In this document: in pieces, positions 43,090 through 51,607 of the stretch
How the letters are laid out: the number at the start of each line of letters is the position of its first letter
How positions within the stretch are numbered: the first letter of the stretch is position 1
Assembly (NCBI GenBank): GCA_027306915.1
Contig: DAHUYW010000006.1
Location: 1 to 64,000 of the forward strand
Direction of reading: 5' to 3'
Length of the DNA stretch: 64,000 nucleotides
Origin: Spirochaetales bacterium
GTDB taxonomy: Bacteria; Spirochaetota; Spirochaetia; DAHUYW01
Translations under genes and position numbers: made by a program
The notes under the pieces: model-generated
What the model was told of the DNA's origin: nothing
Database searches by the model: none
Seen by the model: the letters and a program-made list of their open reading frames with translations, nothing else

Positions 43090-43596
43090 ATGTCGAATCG
43101 AAATGAACTTGTCTCCGCCCTCCGAACGTGGGTGCGAAGCTGCAGCCTTCGCACGCACCAGGAATGGAGGCGCAACTTCGCGACTCTGGGGCTCTCGATG
43201 TCCCAAATAGGGGTCCTCGGCATGCTTCGCCATCATCGGAGCGCCTTCGGCGTGCGCGAGATAGGCGAGCGGCTCCGGGTCTCGAGCGCGGCGGCCAGCC
43301 AGCTCGTCGACCGCCTCGCTCAGGGAGGGTTCGTGGAACGTTCGGAGGATCCTGTGGACCGCCGCACCCGACGCATCTCGATCACCGAGAGGGGCTGTTC
43401 GCTCTTCGAGGGGCACCTCGATGACCCTCCCCGTTGGATCGAGGAGCTTGCCGCCGCGCTCTCCGACGAGGAGCAGAAGGTCGTCATGGAGGCGCTGTCG
43501 ATCCTCAATCGGGTCGAAGGCGGGCTCGACGACGCCCTTCGAGACGGGGGCCACGCCCGCTCCGGAGGTCGGCGAAACTCGCAGCCGCTTCCCTAA
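43090..43596 (+). CDS. MarR family transcriptional regulator
   Basis: A 168-residue winged-helix protein. The recognition region is REIGERLRVSSAAASQLVDRLAQGGFVER, followed by the wing DPVDRRTRRISITERG, both classical MarR features. There is almost no ribosome-binding site because the operator fills the leader. It heads an operon with two ABC exporter half-transporters, an arrangement typical of drug- or metabolite-induced efflux. The tail (HARSGGRRNSQPLP) is likely unstructured. Confidence 0.9.
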   Translation: MSNRNELVSALRTWVRSCSLRTHQEWRRNFATLGLSMSQIGVLGMLRHHRSAFGVREIGERLRVSSAAASQLVDRLAQGGFVERSEDPVDRRTRRISITERGCSLFEGHLDDPPRWIEELAAALSDEEQKVVMEALSILNRVEGGLDDALRDGGHARSGGRRNSQPLP

Positions 43597-43622
43597 GCTC
43601 TCGCGCACAAAAGGAGAACGCG

Positions 43623-45350
43623 ATGCTCAAGCTCTTCAAGTACCTTAAGCCCTTCGGTTTCCCCCTGGCGATCGCGCTGGTGATGACCTTCCTTTCCTCC
43701 CTCACCAGCCTCTACCTGCCCTCGCTCATGGCCAAGATCGTGGACACGGGAATCGTGAAGGGGGACACTCCCTATATCCTCCGGATCGGCGGGCTGATGG
43801 TGCTCATCGCGGCCGGCGGGATAATCCTTGCGGTTATCTCCGGCTACTACTCCGCTCGGGTTGCGATGGGCTTCGGCCGGGATCTTCGGACCAAGGTCTT
43901 TTCACGAGTCGAGGGCTTCTCACTCCACGAGTTCGACAGGATTGGGACCCATTCCCTGATTACCCGCACGACGAACGATGTCACGCAGGTCCAGTCAGTG
44001 ACCATGATGATGCTGTCAATGTTCGTCACCGCGCCGATCATGGGGATCGGCGGAATCATCATGGCGGTGACCACGGACTCCAAGCTCTCTTGGGTGCTCG
44101 TGGTGGTCGTCCCTCTCCTTGCGGGAATAATCACCCTCATCGGCACGAGAGCGCTTCCCCTTTTCAGGGCGATGCAGGCGAAGATCGACAAGATCAACCT
44201 CGTCTTGCGCGAGGGCATGACGGGCATTCGCGTCATCCGCGCCTTCGACCGCGGGGATGACGAGAAGCGGCGCTTCGGAGCGGCGAACCTCGACCTGACC
44301 GAGACCGCGCTCAAAGTAAACAGGCTCATGGCCTTCATGATGCCGGTGATGATGCTCCTCATGAACCTCACGACCGTGGCGATCATCTGGTTCGGCTCCA
44401 TCCGCATCGACACCTCGCAGATGGAGGTCGGACGCCTGATGGCCTTCATCCAGTATGCCACCCAGATCCTCTTCGCCCTGCTCATGGTCTCGTTCATGTT
44501 CGTGATGCTCCCTCGCGCTTCGGCCTCGGCCGCACGGATCGAGGAGGTCCTCTCGATCGAACCCGATATCAAGGATGCTCCGGTCGTCCAGAGCAGCGAC
44601 GGGCAGAAGGGCTATCTCGAGTTCAAGGGGGTGACGTTCAGCTACCCCGGGGCTGCCGAACCTGCCATAAGCGACATCTCCTTCCGAGCTAGACCGGGGG
44701 AGGTGACGGCGATAATCGGAGGCACAGGCTCGGGCAAATCGACGCTCGTGAATCTCATCCCTCGCTTCTACGATCCCGAACGCGGCTCCATCCTCATCGA
44801 CGGAGTCGACATCCGCGAGCTCGCTCAGGAGGAGCTGCGCGGCCGGATAGGCTTCGTGCCCCAAACTGCGGTCCTCTTCAGCGGAAGCGTGGCGGACAAT
44901 ATCCGCTACGGCAAGGAGAGTGCGAGCGACGATGAGGTGGCGCACGCGGCGGAGACCGCCCAGGCGGCCGAGTTCATTCGCGCGATGAAGGAGGGCTTCA
45001 AGACCTCGGTCGCGCAGGGAGGCACCAACCTTTCCGGCGGCCAAAGGCAGCGGCTCTCGATCGCCCGCGCCCTCGTGAGGAGAGCCGAGATCTACGTTTT
45101 CGACGACACCTTCTCCGCCCTGGATTTCAAGACCGACGCCGCCCTGCGCGCGGCGCTGCGAAAGGAGACCGCCGACGCGACGGTGATAATCGTCGCGCAG
45201 CGGGTGAATACCGTAATGGATGCCGACCGCATCCTGGTGCTCGAAGACGGGAGGCTCGTGGGCCTCGGTACCCACGCTGAGCTCATGTCTTCTTCCGCCG
45301 TGTACCGCGAGATAGTCTCTTCACAGCTTCCCGAGGAGGCTCATGTATGA
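43623..45350 (+). CDS. Heterodimeric ABC exporter, half with degenerate ATPase site
   Basis: From ATG 43623 (ribosome-binding site AAAAGGAGA) the product has 575 residues: six membrane helices (1-310) and an ATPase domain. Walker A is GGTGSGKST and the signature is LSGGQ. The catalytic Glu after Walker B is Asp (YVFDDTFSALD) and the switch His is Gln (VAQRVNTV). These changes mark the non-hydrolysing half of exporters such as TM287/288. It lies 26 nt after the MarR gene and overlaps its partner by 4 nt. Confidence 0.92.
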   Translation: MLKLFKYLKPFGFPLAIALVMTFLSSLTSLYLPSLMAKIVDTGIVKGDTPYILRIGGLMVLIAAGGIILAVISGYYSARVAMGFGRDLRTKVFSRVEGFSLHEFDRIGTHSLITRTTNDVTQVQSVTMMMLSMFVTAPIMGIGGIIMAVTTDSKLSWVLVVVVPLLAGIITLIGTRALPLFRAMQAKIDKINLVLREGMTGIRVIRAFDRGDDEKRRFGAANLDLTETALKVNRLMAFMMPVMMLLMNLTTVAIIWFGSIRIDTSQMEVGRLMAFIQYATQILFALLMVSFMFVMLPRASASAARIEEVLSIEPDIKDAPVVQSSDGQKGYLEFKGVTFSYPGAAEPAISDISFRARPGEVTAIIGGTGSGKSTLVNLIPRFYDPERGSILIDGVDIRELAQEELRGRIGFVPQTAVLFSGSVADNIRYGKESASDDEVAHAAETAQAAEFIRAMKEGFKTSVAQGGTNLSGGQRQRLSIARALVRRAEIYVFDDTFSALDFKTDAALRAALRKETADATVIIVAQRVNTVMDADRILVLEDGRLVGLGTHAELMSSSAVYREIVSSQLPEEAHV

Positions 45351-47263
45351 GCGACACCGAGGGGCAGCGCGGGCGTGGAGCATCCGTCGGCACATCGTCG
45401 GCGCGGGGGCCGCTCGCCGGCGGCCGGAGAGGAGGCCCGTTCGGCGGCCACGGAATGGGCATGCCCGCAGAAAAGCCGAAGGATTTCAAGAAGAGCTTCC
45501 GCAGGCTGCTTGGATACCTGCGGCCGAGGTTGGCGCAGCTCGGCGCCGTTTTCGCGATGGCGGTCTTGAGCACGCTCTTTTCAATCCTCAGCCCCAAGAT
45601 CATGGGCCAGGCAACTACTACGCTTTTCAACGGGGTGATGATGAAGCTTCACCACGTGGCGGGAGCCCATATCGATTTCACCGCTATTCTACGTATCGTC
45701 GTCGTTCTCGTCGCGCTCTACGTCGTGAGCGCGATCTTCGCCTATATCCAGCAGTTTATGATGGCCGGGGTTGCACAGCGCACGGTCTACGACATGCGCC
45801 GGGACGTCAACGACAAGCTTGCGCGGCTGCCCCTATCCTTCTTCGACTCGCGTACTCACGGAGAGATCATGAGCCGCGTCACCAACGACGTCGACAACAT
45901 AGCGAGCTCGCTCCAGCAAAGCCTCACCCAGATCATCACCGCCGTGATCACCATTCTCGGCGTGCTCGTCATGATGCTGACCATCAGCCCGCTTCTGACG
46001 CTCATCACGGCCATCGTGCTGCCCCTCTCCTTCGTGATGACCAGGTTCATCATGCCCCGCTCCCAGAAACATTTCACCCGCCAATGGGCGCACCTCGGCG
46101 AGCTCAACGGCCATATCGAGGAGATGTACGGAGGACACGTTATTGTCAAAGCCTTCGGACACGAACGGAAGGCCATCGCGAGATTCTCCGAGCTCAACGA
46201 GCAGCTGTACACCGCAAGCTGGAAGGCTCAGTTCATCTCGGGGCTCATGTTTCCGCTCATGAACTTCATCAACAACCTTGGCTACGTGGCGGTGAGCGTC
46301 GTGGGCGGCATGATGGTGATCCAGCGCGCCATCCAGATCGGCGACGTCCAGGCGTTCATCCAGTATTCCCGCCAGTTCACGATGCCCATAGCTCAGACGG
46401 CCAACATCGCCAACGTCCTCCAGTCGACCATCGCGTCGGCCGAGCGCGTCTTCGAGCTCCTCGATGAGCCCGAGGAGGCGCCCGACTCCGCCGAGGCGAG
46501 GACGATTGCCGCCCCTCGCGGCGAGGTTGCATTCAACGCCGTGAGCTTCCGCTACAAGGAGGAGGCCCCCCTCATCGAGGAGATGAACCTGTCGATTACA
46601 TCGGGGCAGACCGTTGCGATCGTGGGCCCGACGGGCGCAGGGAAGACCACCCTCGTGAACCTGCTCATGCGCTTCTATGAGGTGCGGGGGGGAAGGATCA
46701 CCGTGGACGGGATCGACATCCGCGATCTCCAACGGGGAAACCTGCGCCGTCTCTTCGGTATGGTGCTCCAGGATACCTGGCTTTTCCACGGCACCATACG
46801 AGAGAATATCGGCTATGGGCGGAGCGGGGCGTCGGAGGAGGAGATCCGGCGCGCGGCGGCGGCGGCGCACGCGGACCACTTCATCCGTACGCTGCCCGAA
46901 GGCTATGACACGATGCTCAACGAGGAGGCTTCCAACATCTCACAGGGACAAAGGCAGCTTCTTACGATCGCCCGCGCCATCCTCGCAGATCCGGCAATTC
47001 TCATCCTCGACGAGGCGACGAGCAGCGTGGACACCCGGACCGAGGCTCATATCCAGAATGCGATGCTCACGCTCATGAGGGGGAGAACAAGCTTTGTGAT
47101 CGCACACCGGCTCTCGACCATTCGAGACGCCGATCTCATCCTCGTCATGAACAACGGGAGTATCGTCGAAACCGGAACCCACAGAGAGTTGCTCCAACGG
47201 CGGGGGTTCTATGCCGAGCTTTACAATAGCCAGTTCACGGGCGTCGTTTCCGAGGCTCGCTAA
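45347..47263 (+). CDS. Heterodimeric ABC exporter, half with intact catalytic residues
   Basis: A 638-residue half-transporter. An unusual 60-residue Gly/Arg-rich N terminus (GGRRGGPFGGHGMG) precedes six membrane helices and the ATPase domain. Walker A is GPTGAGKTT, Walker B is ILILDEATSSVD with the catalytic Glu, and the switch His is present (VIAHRLSTI). Its signature is altered to ISQGQ, so the site formed with the first half's Walker motifs is doubly degenerate, while the other site is complete. Likely exports drugs, lipids or peptides. Confidence 0.92.
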   Translation: MSDTEGQRGRGASVGTSSARGPLAGGRRGGPFGGHGMGMPAEKPKDFKKSFRRLLGYLRPRLAQLGAVFAMAVLSTLFSILSPKIMGQATTTLFNGVMMKLHHVAGAHIDFTAILRIVVVLVALYVVSAIFAYIQQFMMAGVAQRTVYDMRRDVNDKLARLPLSFFDSRTHGEIMSRVTNDVDNIASSLQQSLTQIITAVITILGVLVMMLTISPLLTLITAIVLPLSFVMTRFIMPRSQKHFTRQWAHLGELNGHIEEMYGGHVIVKAFGHERKAIARFSELNEQLYTASWKAQFISGLMFPLMNFINNLGYVAVSVVGGMMVIQRAIQIGDVQAFIQYSRQFTMPIAQTANIANVLQSTIASAERVFELLDEPEEAPDSAEARTIAAPRGEVAFNAVSFRYKEEAPLIEEMNLSITSGQTVAIVGPTGAGKTTLVNLLMRFYEVRGGRITVDGIDIRDLQRGNLRRLFGMVLQDTWLFHGTIRENIGYGRSGASEEEIRRAAAAAHADHFIRTLPEGYDTMLNEEASNISQGQRQLLTIARAILADPAILILDEATSSVDTRTEAHIQNAMLTLMRGRTSFVIAHRLSTIRDADLILVMNNGSIVETGTHRELLQRRGFYAELYNSQFTGVVSEAR

Positions 47264-47277
47264 GAGCGTGGTTTGGC

Positions 47278-47306
47278 TTGTGAAATGGCTCTTTTGCAGG
47301 TATCAT
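47278..47306 (+). promoter_or_regulatory. Promoter of the small unknown gene
   Basis: TTGTGA (47278-47283) and TATCAT (47301-47306) are 17 nt apart. The ribosome-binding site AAGGAGA and ATG 47332 follow. Confidence 0.5.
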
Positions 47307-47331
47307 TGAGGTCGATAAGGAGAGAAGGCGG

Positions 47332-47637
47332 ATGGAAGGGGTCGTTTACTCAACTCGGCTGCCCGACCCGCGCTCCGACAAAGAGGTCGTGGCCATGGAG
47401 ATTTGGATCGAAAAGCTCTCGATCTGTATCAACGAGCTGGACGGCGCCTATGCGAGCACCTCTCCGCATTCAGCGATAAACCACTTCGGGACCTTCAACC
47501 TGCCGGAGTCTTTTTGCGCTCTCGTGAAGGAGTACGTGGCTAAAAAGGCCGCATTCGAAGAGGGAAACACGAAGCTCTTTGCCGTCCTCAAATCGAGACT
47601 CGCCCCCAAGAAGAGCCAACACAATAAGATCGTCTGA
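47332..47637 (+). CDS. Hypothetical protein, 101 residues
   Basis: A small soluble protein with its own promoter and a good ribosome-binding site (AAGGAGAGAAGG). It opens MEGVVYSTRLPDPRSDKE and ends in a Lys-rich tail (APKKSQHNKIV). The middle (LSICINELDGAYAS) and end look helical. There is no signal peptide or membrane segment. I do not recognise the family; it is placed between the exporter operon and a convergent transporter. Confidence 0.6.
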   Translation: MEGVVYSTRLPDPRSDKEVVAMEIWIEKLSICINELDGAYASTSPHSAINHFGTFNLPESFCALVKEYVAKKAAFEEGNTKLFAVLKSRLAPKKSQHNKIV

Positions 47638-47738
47638 TCGCAAGGGAGCCGGTCGCCGGCCCGAGAGGGAGCTCCTCCCGCTGAGTGCCAGTAGCGTTCG
47701 CCCGGGCGCGGAAAGAGCTCCGGAGAGCGCTCCCGTCG

Positions 47739-49103
47739 CTATCCGTCGAGCTTATCCCGAATCCGTACCCGTTTTCTTATCTCCTCGTAGAAGGCTTGAT
47801 TGATCGGGTAGAACGACAGCACCACCACTCCGGCGACAAAGAAGAGGGCGGGAATAGGGCCGGTGAGAAGCCGGATCCCCAGGAGGGTTCCGGGCGACTG
47901 CGCGGCGTCGGCAACGTAGCCGAGCCCCGAGAGGAGCCAGCCGATGATCGCTGCGCCGAGAGCCGTGCCGATCTTGCTCACCAGCGTCCACAGTCCGTAG
48001 TAAACCCCCTCCCTCCGCTGTCCGGTCTCGGCGTAGTCGTATTCCACGACGTCGGGGATTATCGACCAGGGCATCACGTAATTGGTCGACAGCCCGATCC
48101 CGGCAACGAACATCGTGACGTAGGCTGAGACGATCCCGAGCGAAGGACCCACGAAAAAGAAGAGCACTATTGCGGCGGCAAAGATGAGCATCCCGATGTT
48201 GTAGGAGAGCTTCTTTCCGATCCTCGAGGAGATCTTCACCCAGACCGGAATGCAGATCAACACGGTGACGAGCAGGATGACAAGCGCGAGGGTGACCGCA
48301 TTGGGGTTGTGGTAGACGTAGCGGAAATAGTAGATGAGGGTACCCTGTACGACGGCGACTCCGATGATGTGAAGGCCCCACGGGATGAGGGCAAGCCGGA
48401 ACGGACGCTGGCGAAGGGCGCTCAGGTAGGAAGGGAAGACGCGCTGCTTTGACGGCGCGGCCGGCGCCTTACCCTCGCGGATGGAAAAGACCGTGATCAT
48501 CGAGGCGATCAGCATGATGGCGCCCATGATCGACCCCATGGCAAACCAACCGGTATGAGGGTTGCCGAAGGAGCCGACGATCGGCAGGACTGCGCCGGCG
48601 CCGACGAGGGTGCCGATGACCGCGGCGGTCATGCGGTAACCGTTAAGGTTGGTCCGCTCGTTGAAATCGGAGGTTAGCTCCGGCGTGAGCGCCCCGTAGG
48701 GGATATTCACGAGGGAAAGCGAGGTCCCGAGCAGGGCAAAGACAACGACCACCCACGCGAAGAGGGCGCCCTGGGTATGAAAGGGAGGGGCATAGAACAT
48801 CACCGCCATGAATATGAACAGCAGTATTCCCCCCACGAACATGAAGGGCCTCCGACGACCCCACCGGGAGCGGGTACGGTCGGAGATCACCCCCACGGCC
48901 GGATCGACGAAGGCGTCCCAAATCCTGCCGAGGGCGATCGCGGTCCCGGCGAGCCCGGCCGCGAGCTTCACCGTATCGGTCACGAAGTTGAGCAGCCAAA
49001 ACCCAATAATGGTAAAGAAGAGGTTTCCCCCGAGGTCGCAGATCCCGAAGCCGAGCTTGGTTCGGAGGGGAAGCTTTCCGCCTGCGTCGTTTTCAGCGTT
49101 CAT
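47739..49103 (-). CDS. GPH family sugar:cation symporter
   Basis: From ATG 49103, behind GAAGGAGAG, the product has 454 residues and about twelve membrane helices. It opens RTKLGFGICDLGGNLFF, and the DPAVGVISDRTRSRWGRRRPFM loop after helix 2 is diagnostic of the glycoside-pentoside-hexuronide:cation symporter family (MelB/XynP type). The substrate is likely a glycoside or hexuronide taken up with H+ or Na+. The start overlaps the end of the adenosyltransferase gene by 11 nt, so they share a transcript. Confidence 0.9.
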   Translation of the reverse strand: MNAENDAGGKLPLRTKLGFGICDLGGNLFFTIIGFWLLNFVTDTVKLAAGLAGTAIALGRIWDAFVDPAVGVISDRTRSRWGRRRPFMFVGGILLFIFMAVMFYAPPFHTQGALFAWVVVVFALLGTSLSLVNIPYGALTPELTSDFNERTNLNGYRMTAAVIGTLVGAGAVLPIVGSFGNPHTGWFAMGSIMGAIMLIASMITVFSIREGKAPAAPSKQRVFPSYLSALRQRPFRLALIPWGLHIIGVAVVQGTLIYYFRYVYHNPNAVTLALVILLVTVLICIPVWVKISSRIGKKLSYNIGMLIFAAAIVLFFFVGPSLGIVSAYVTMFVAGIGLSTNYVMPWSIIPDVVEYDYAETGQRREGVYYGLWTLVSKIGTALGAAIIGWLLSGLGYVADAAQSPGTLLGIRLLTGPIPALFFVAGVVVLSFYPINQAFYEEIRKRVRIRDKLDG

Positions 49104-49710
49104 CCTTACTCTCCTTCTCGCTGCGCCCCTCTTGGGTCGCTCCGCGTTCTTTGGTGTCGACGTATCGTGCAAGGATAAAGAGCAGGTCCGACAACCGGTT
49201 CAAGTAGCGCTGTGAGGGAATGAGCTCGCTCATCGAACGATCTCGGATACAGGTGACGATGCGACGCTCCGCGCGACGGCACATCGCGCGCGCAACGTCG
49301 AGCTGCCCCGAGAGCAGGGAACCGCCAGGCAGGATGAACTGGTCTCCGATCTCCGCCTGCGAAAGATAGCGCCCCTCCATCGTTTCGAGGGCTTCCACGT
49401 CGCCATCCCCGACGAGGCGGAGCTTCGGGTAGTTGGGATCGCTCATCGGCGTGGCAACCTGCGCCCCGATCGCCAGGAGGTTCCGCTGGATCGCTGCGAT
49501 AGGCTCCGACAGCTCGCCCGAGCCGCTTGCAGAACCGGACGTGGAGGCGGCGCCGCAGCTTGCCCGCGCGAGGCCGAGAAACGAGGAAAGCTCGTCGATC
49601 GCCCCCATCATCTCGAACAGGAGATCGTCTTTGCGGCGACGTTCGCCGCTTGCGAGGCTCGACTCTCCCCAATCGCCGCCTCGGGTCGTCACCTTATCGA
49701 ACTCGATCAT
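49093..49710 (-). CDS. PduO-type cob(I)alamin adenosyltransferase
   Basis: A 205-residue protein from ATG 49710. The ATP-binding start is TRGGDWGESSL, a variant of the TKTGDxGxT motif, and RRAERRIV plus LNRLSDLLFILARY form the C-terminal conserved part. It transfers the adenosyl group of ATP to cobalamin. The usual Lys and Thr of the first motif are replaced, so activity is likely but worth confirming. A Gly/Ser-rich stretch (SCGAASTSGSASGSG) lengthens a loop. No B12-dependent enzyme occurs in this window. Confidence 0.82.
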   Translation of the reverse strand: MIEFDKVTTRGGDWGESSLASGERRRKDDLLFEMMGAIDELSSFLGLARASCGAASTSGSASGSGELSEPIAAIQRNLLAIGAQVATPMSDPNYPKLRLVGDGDVEALETMEGRYLSQAEIGDQFILPGGSLLSGQLDVARAMCRRAERRIVTCIRDRSMSELIPSQRYLNRLSDLLFILARYVDTKERGATQEGRSEKESKDER

Positions 49711-49797
49711 GGCATCCTCGGGCCGCCTCCCGCCGCCCCTACAATACCAGCATGCGCCCCGCTTGAGGAAGAGCTCCCGTTCCCTACCCCCGAGGAC

Positions 49798-49826
49798 TTG
49801 CATTCTTTACCGGCGCGTACTAAAAT
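49798..49826 (+). promoter_or_regulatory. Promoter of the toxin-antitoxin operon
   Basis: TTGCAT (49798-49803) and TAAAAT (49821-49826) are 17 nt apart; AGGAGGT and ATG 49857 follow. Confidence 0.65.
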
Positions 49827-49856
49827 GGGTACAGCTTCGATCCAGGAGGTGACGCG

Positions 49857-50132
49857 ATGCGAACCACACGGGTTTCCGATTATCGAAGCCATCTCTCGGG
49901 GTTTCACCGCCGGGTCCTCGAGGATCGCGAGCCACTGCGAGTCTCCGGAAGCAACCAGGGGGATGTGGTAATAATCCCCGCCGACGACTTCGAACGGCTG
50001 CAGGAGACCATCATGATGCTCAAAGACAAGGCCACCCTCAACAGCCTTCTCCAGACGCGCACCGAGCTCCAAGGGGACACGTTTCATGGATACACGATGG
50101 AGGACATAGCCGGTGGAACTGAGGATAAGTGA
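49857..50132 (+). CDS. yefM: YefM/Phd family antitoxin
   Basis: A 91-residue protein with the Phd/YefM N-terminal DNA-binding fold (SDYRSHLSGFHRRVLEDREPLRVSG, then VVIIPADDFERLQET) and a C-terminal flexible tail that would wrap the toxin. It has a perfect AGGAGGT ribosome-binding site. It should repress its own promoter together with the toxin. The last 20 nt overlap the toxin gene. Confidence 0.9.
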   Translation: MRTTRVSDYRSHLSGFHRRVLEDREPLRVSGSNQGDVVIIPADDFERLQETIMMLKDKATLNSLLQTRTELQGDTFHGYTMEDIAGGTEDK

Positions 50133-50373
50133 ACAGGCGAAGGCCGATCTTGAGTGGTTTCGCGCTCACGATCCCAAGCTCTATAAGCGTTGTTTTGAAT
50201 TGACCCCCGCGGTGCAGGCCGATCCCTATCGTGGCATCGGAAGGCCTGAGCGCCTTAAGAGCCTCGGCGAGAACGTATGGAGTCGCCGGGTGAGTCTTGA
50301 GCACCGCATGGTCTACGAAATCTTTGCGAATCTCATCGTCGTGTCGTCGTTCCGGTATCATCACGAGTCATAG
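50113..50373 (+). CDS. yoeB: YoeB/Txe family mRNA-cleaving toxin
   Basis: An 86-residue protein starting at GTG 50113 within the antitoxin gene. The YoeB catalytic set is present: Glu in PERLKSLG, Arg in WSRRVSLEHR and His in the final FRYHHES. YoeB toxins cut mRNA in the ribosomal A site. The GTG start and 20-nt overlap keep toxin output below that of the antitoxin. All active-site residues look intact, so it should be functional. Confidence 0.9.
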   Translation: MELRISEQAKADLEWFRAHDPKLYKRCFELTPAVQADPYRGIGRPERLKSLGENVWSRRVSLEHRMVYEIFANLIVVSSFRYHHES

Positions 50374-50377
50374 CCAC

Positions 50378-51559
50378 GTGATTCGCACACGCGTCGTTGG
50401 GCTGCTCGCAGCCTCCTTCTTCTTTTGGGGTGCGCTCTATCTCTACGTTCCGAGTCTCGCCGAATACGTGAAGATGCACGTTTCGAGCCTCGCGGTTGTC
50501 GGCGTGGTCCTCTCGATGTACGGACTCTGGCAGGGGATAGTTCGCATACCCCTCGGGGTCCTCGTGGACGCGACTGGCCGCGGCAAGCCCTACCTCATTG
50601 GGGGCTTCATCCTCGCGGCCCTCGGAGCCGCCATCATGGGAGTGTCGAGCACAGCCTCGGGACTCACCTTCGGGAGGGCGCTCACCGGAGTCGCCGCCGG
50701 AACCTGGGTCCCCATGATCGTCATCTTCGCGGGGTTTTTCCCGCCCGAGCAGGCGGTCTTCGCGACCTCGCTGCTCACATTCTCCTCCTCCTTCGGCCAG
50801 GTCGTCGCCACCAGCATGACCGGACTCCTCAACCAGGTCGGCGGCTACGGTCTTAGCTTCAAGCTTGCGGTCGCCGCGTCGCTTGTCGCCGTCGTCGTCA
50901 TGGCGGTCACCCGCCTCGCTCCCCCTGCGGGTTCGGCGGGCGGGCCAGCCCTCCCTCGCAAGGCGACGAGCTTCGCCTCGATCGTTGCGGTCTTCGGTCG
51001 CCGGGACGTCCTCGCCCCCTCCTTCGCGGGGGCGGTCCTTCAGTTCGGGAACTGGGCCGTGGTCTTCAGCTTCCTCCCGCTCCTTGCGAAGCAGGTCGGT
51101 GCCAGCGACGTCGCTACCGGTCTCCTTGTGAGCCTTGCAGTCGTGGCCGGCGCGCTCTCGAACCTCGTGACGACCTTCGTCGTCAACCGCCTCGAGATGC
51201 GGGCCGCCCTCATCGCAAGCTTCGGGCTCTTGGCGGGAGGCATCGTCCTCGCGGCCGTGGCTCACTCCCTGGGGCTTCTCTTCGTTTCGACGATCGCGAT
51301 TGGGATTGCCACCGGCTTCGGATATCCCGCCTTGATGGGTCTCTCGATCCAGCGGGTAGAAACGGACCGCCGGACGACTGCCATGGGCATCCATCAGGCG
51401 GTCTACTCAATCGGGATGTTCGCCGGACCATGGATCGGGGGAATCATAGCGGAGCACCTGGGGATTCGGGCGATGTTCGCCATGACCGCGGGCTTCTGCT
51501 TCGTGGCCGCAAGCCTCTTGGTGATGCTCTATCCCCGTTCGTCGGTCACCGTACGATAA
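50378..51559 (+). CDS. Major facilitator superfamily transporter
   Basis: A 393-residue protein starting at GTG 50378, 4 nt after the toxin stop, so it may be read from the toxin-antitoxin promoter. Twelve membrane helices are predicted. The loop after helix 2 reads GVLVDATGRGKPYLIGG, a shortened MFS signature. Substrate is unknown; the general form suggests a drug or metabolite exporter. An in-frame ATG further upstream would lie inside yoeB and is unlikely. Confidence 0.8.
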   Translation: MIRTRVVGLLAASFFFWGALYLYVPSLAEYVKMHVSSLAVVGVVLSMYGLWQGIVRIPLGVLVDATGRGKPYLIGGFILAALGAAIMGVSSTASGLTFGRALTGVAAGTWVPMIVIFAGFFPPEQAVFATSLLTFSSSFGQVVATSMTGLLNQVGGYGLSFKLAVAASLVAVVVMAVTRLAPPAGSAGGPALPRKATSFASIVAVFGRRDVLAPSFAGAVLQFGNWAVVFSFLPLLAKQVGASDVATGLLVSLAVVAGALSNLVTTFVVNRLEMRAALIASFGLLAGGIVLAAVAHSLGLLFVSTIAIGIATGFGYPALMGLSIQRVETDRRTTAMGIHQAVYSIGMFAGPWIGGIIAEHLGIRAMFAMTAGFCFVAASLLVMLYPRSSVTVR

Positions 51560-51607
51560 CGCGCCGGAGAGGACCGCTCTTCCGGCGCGTGGATGACGCA
51601 GCCTTCC

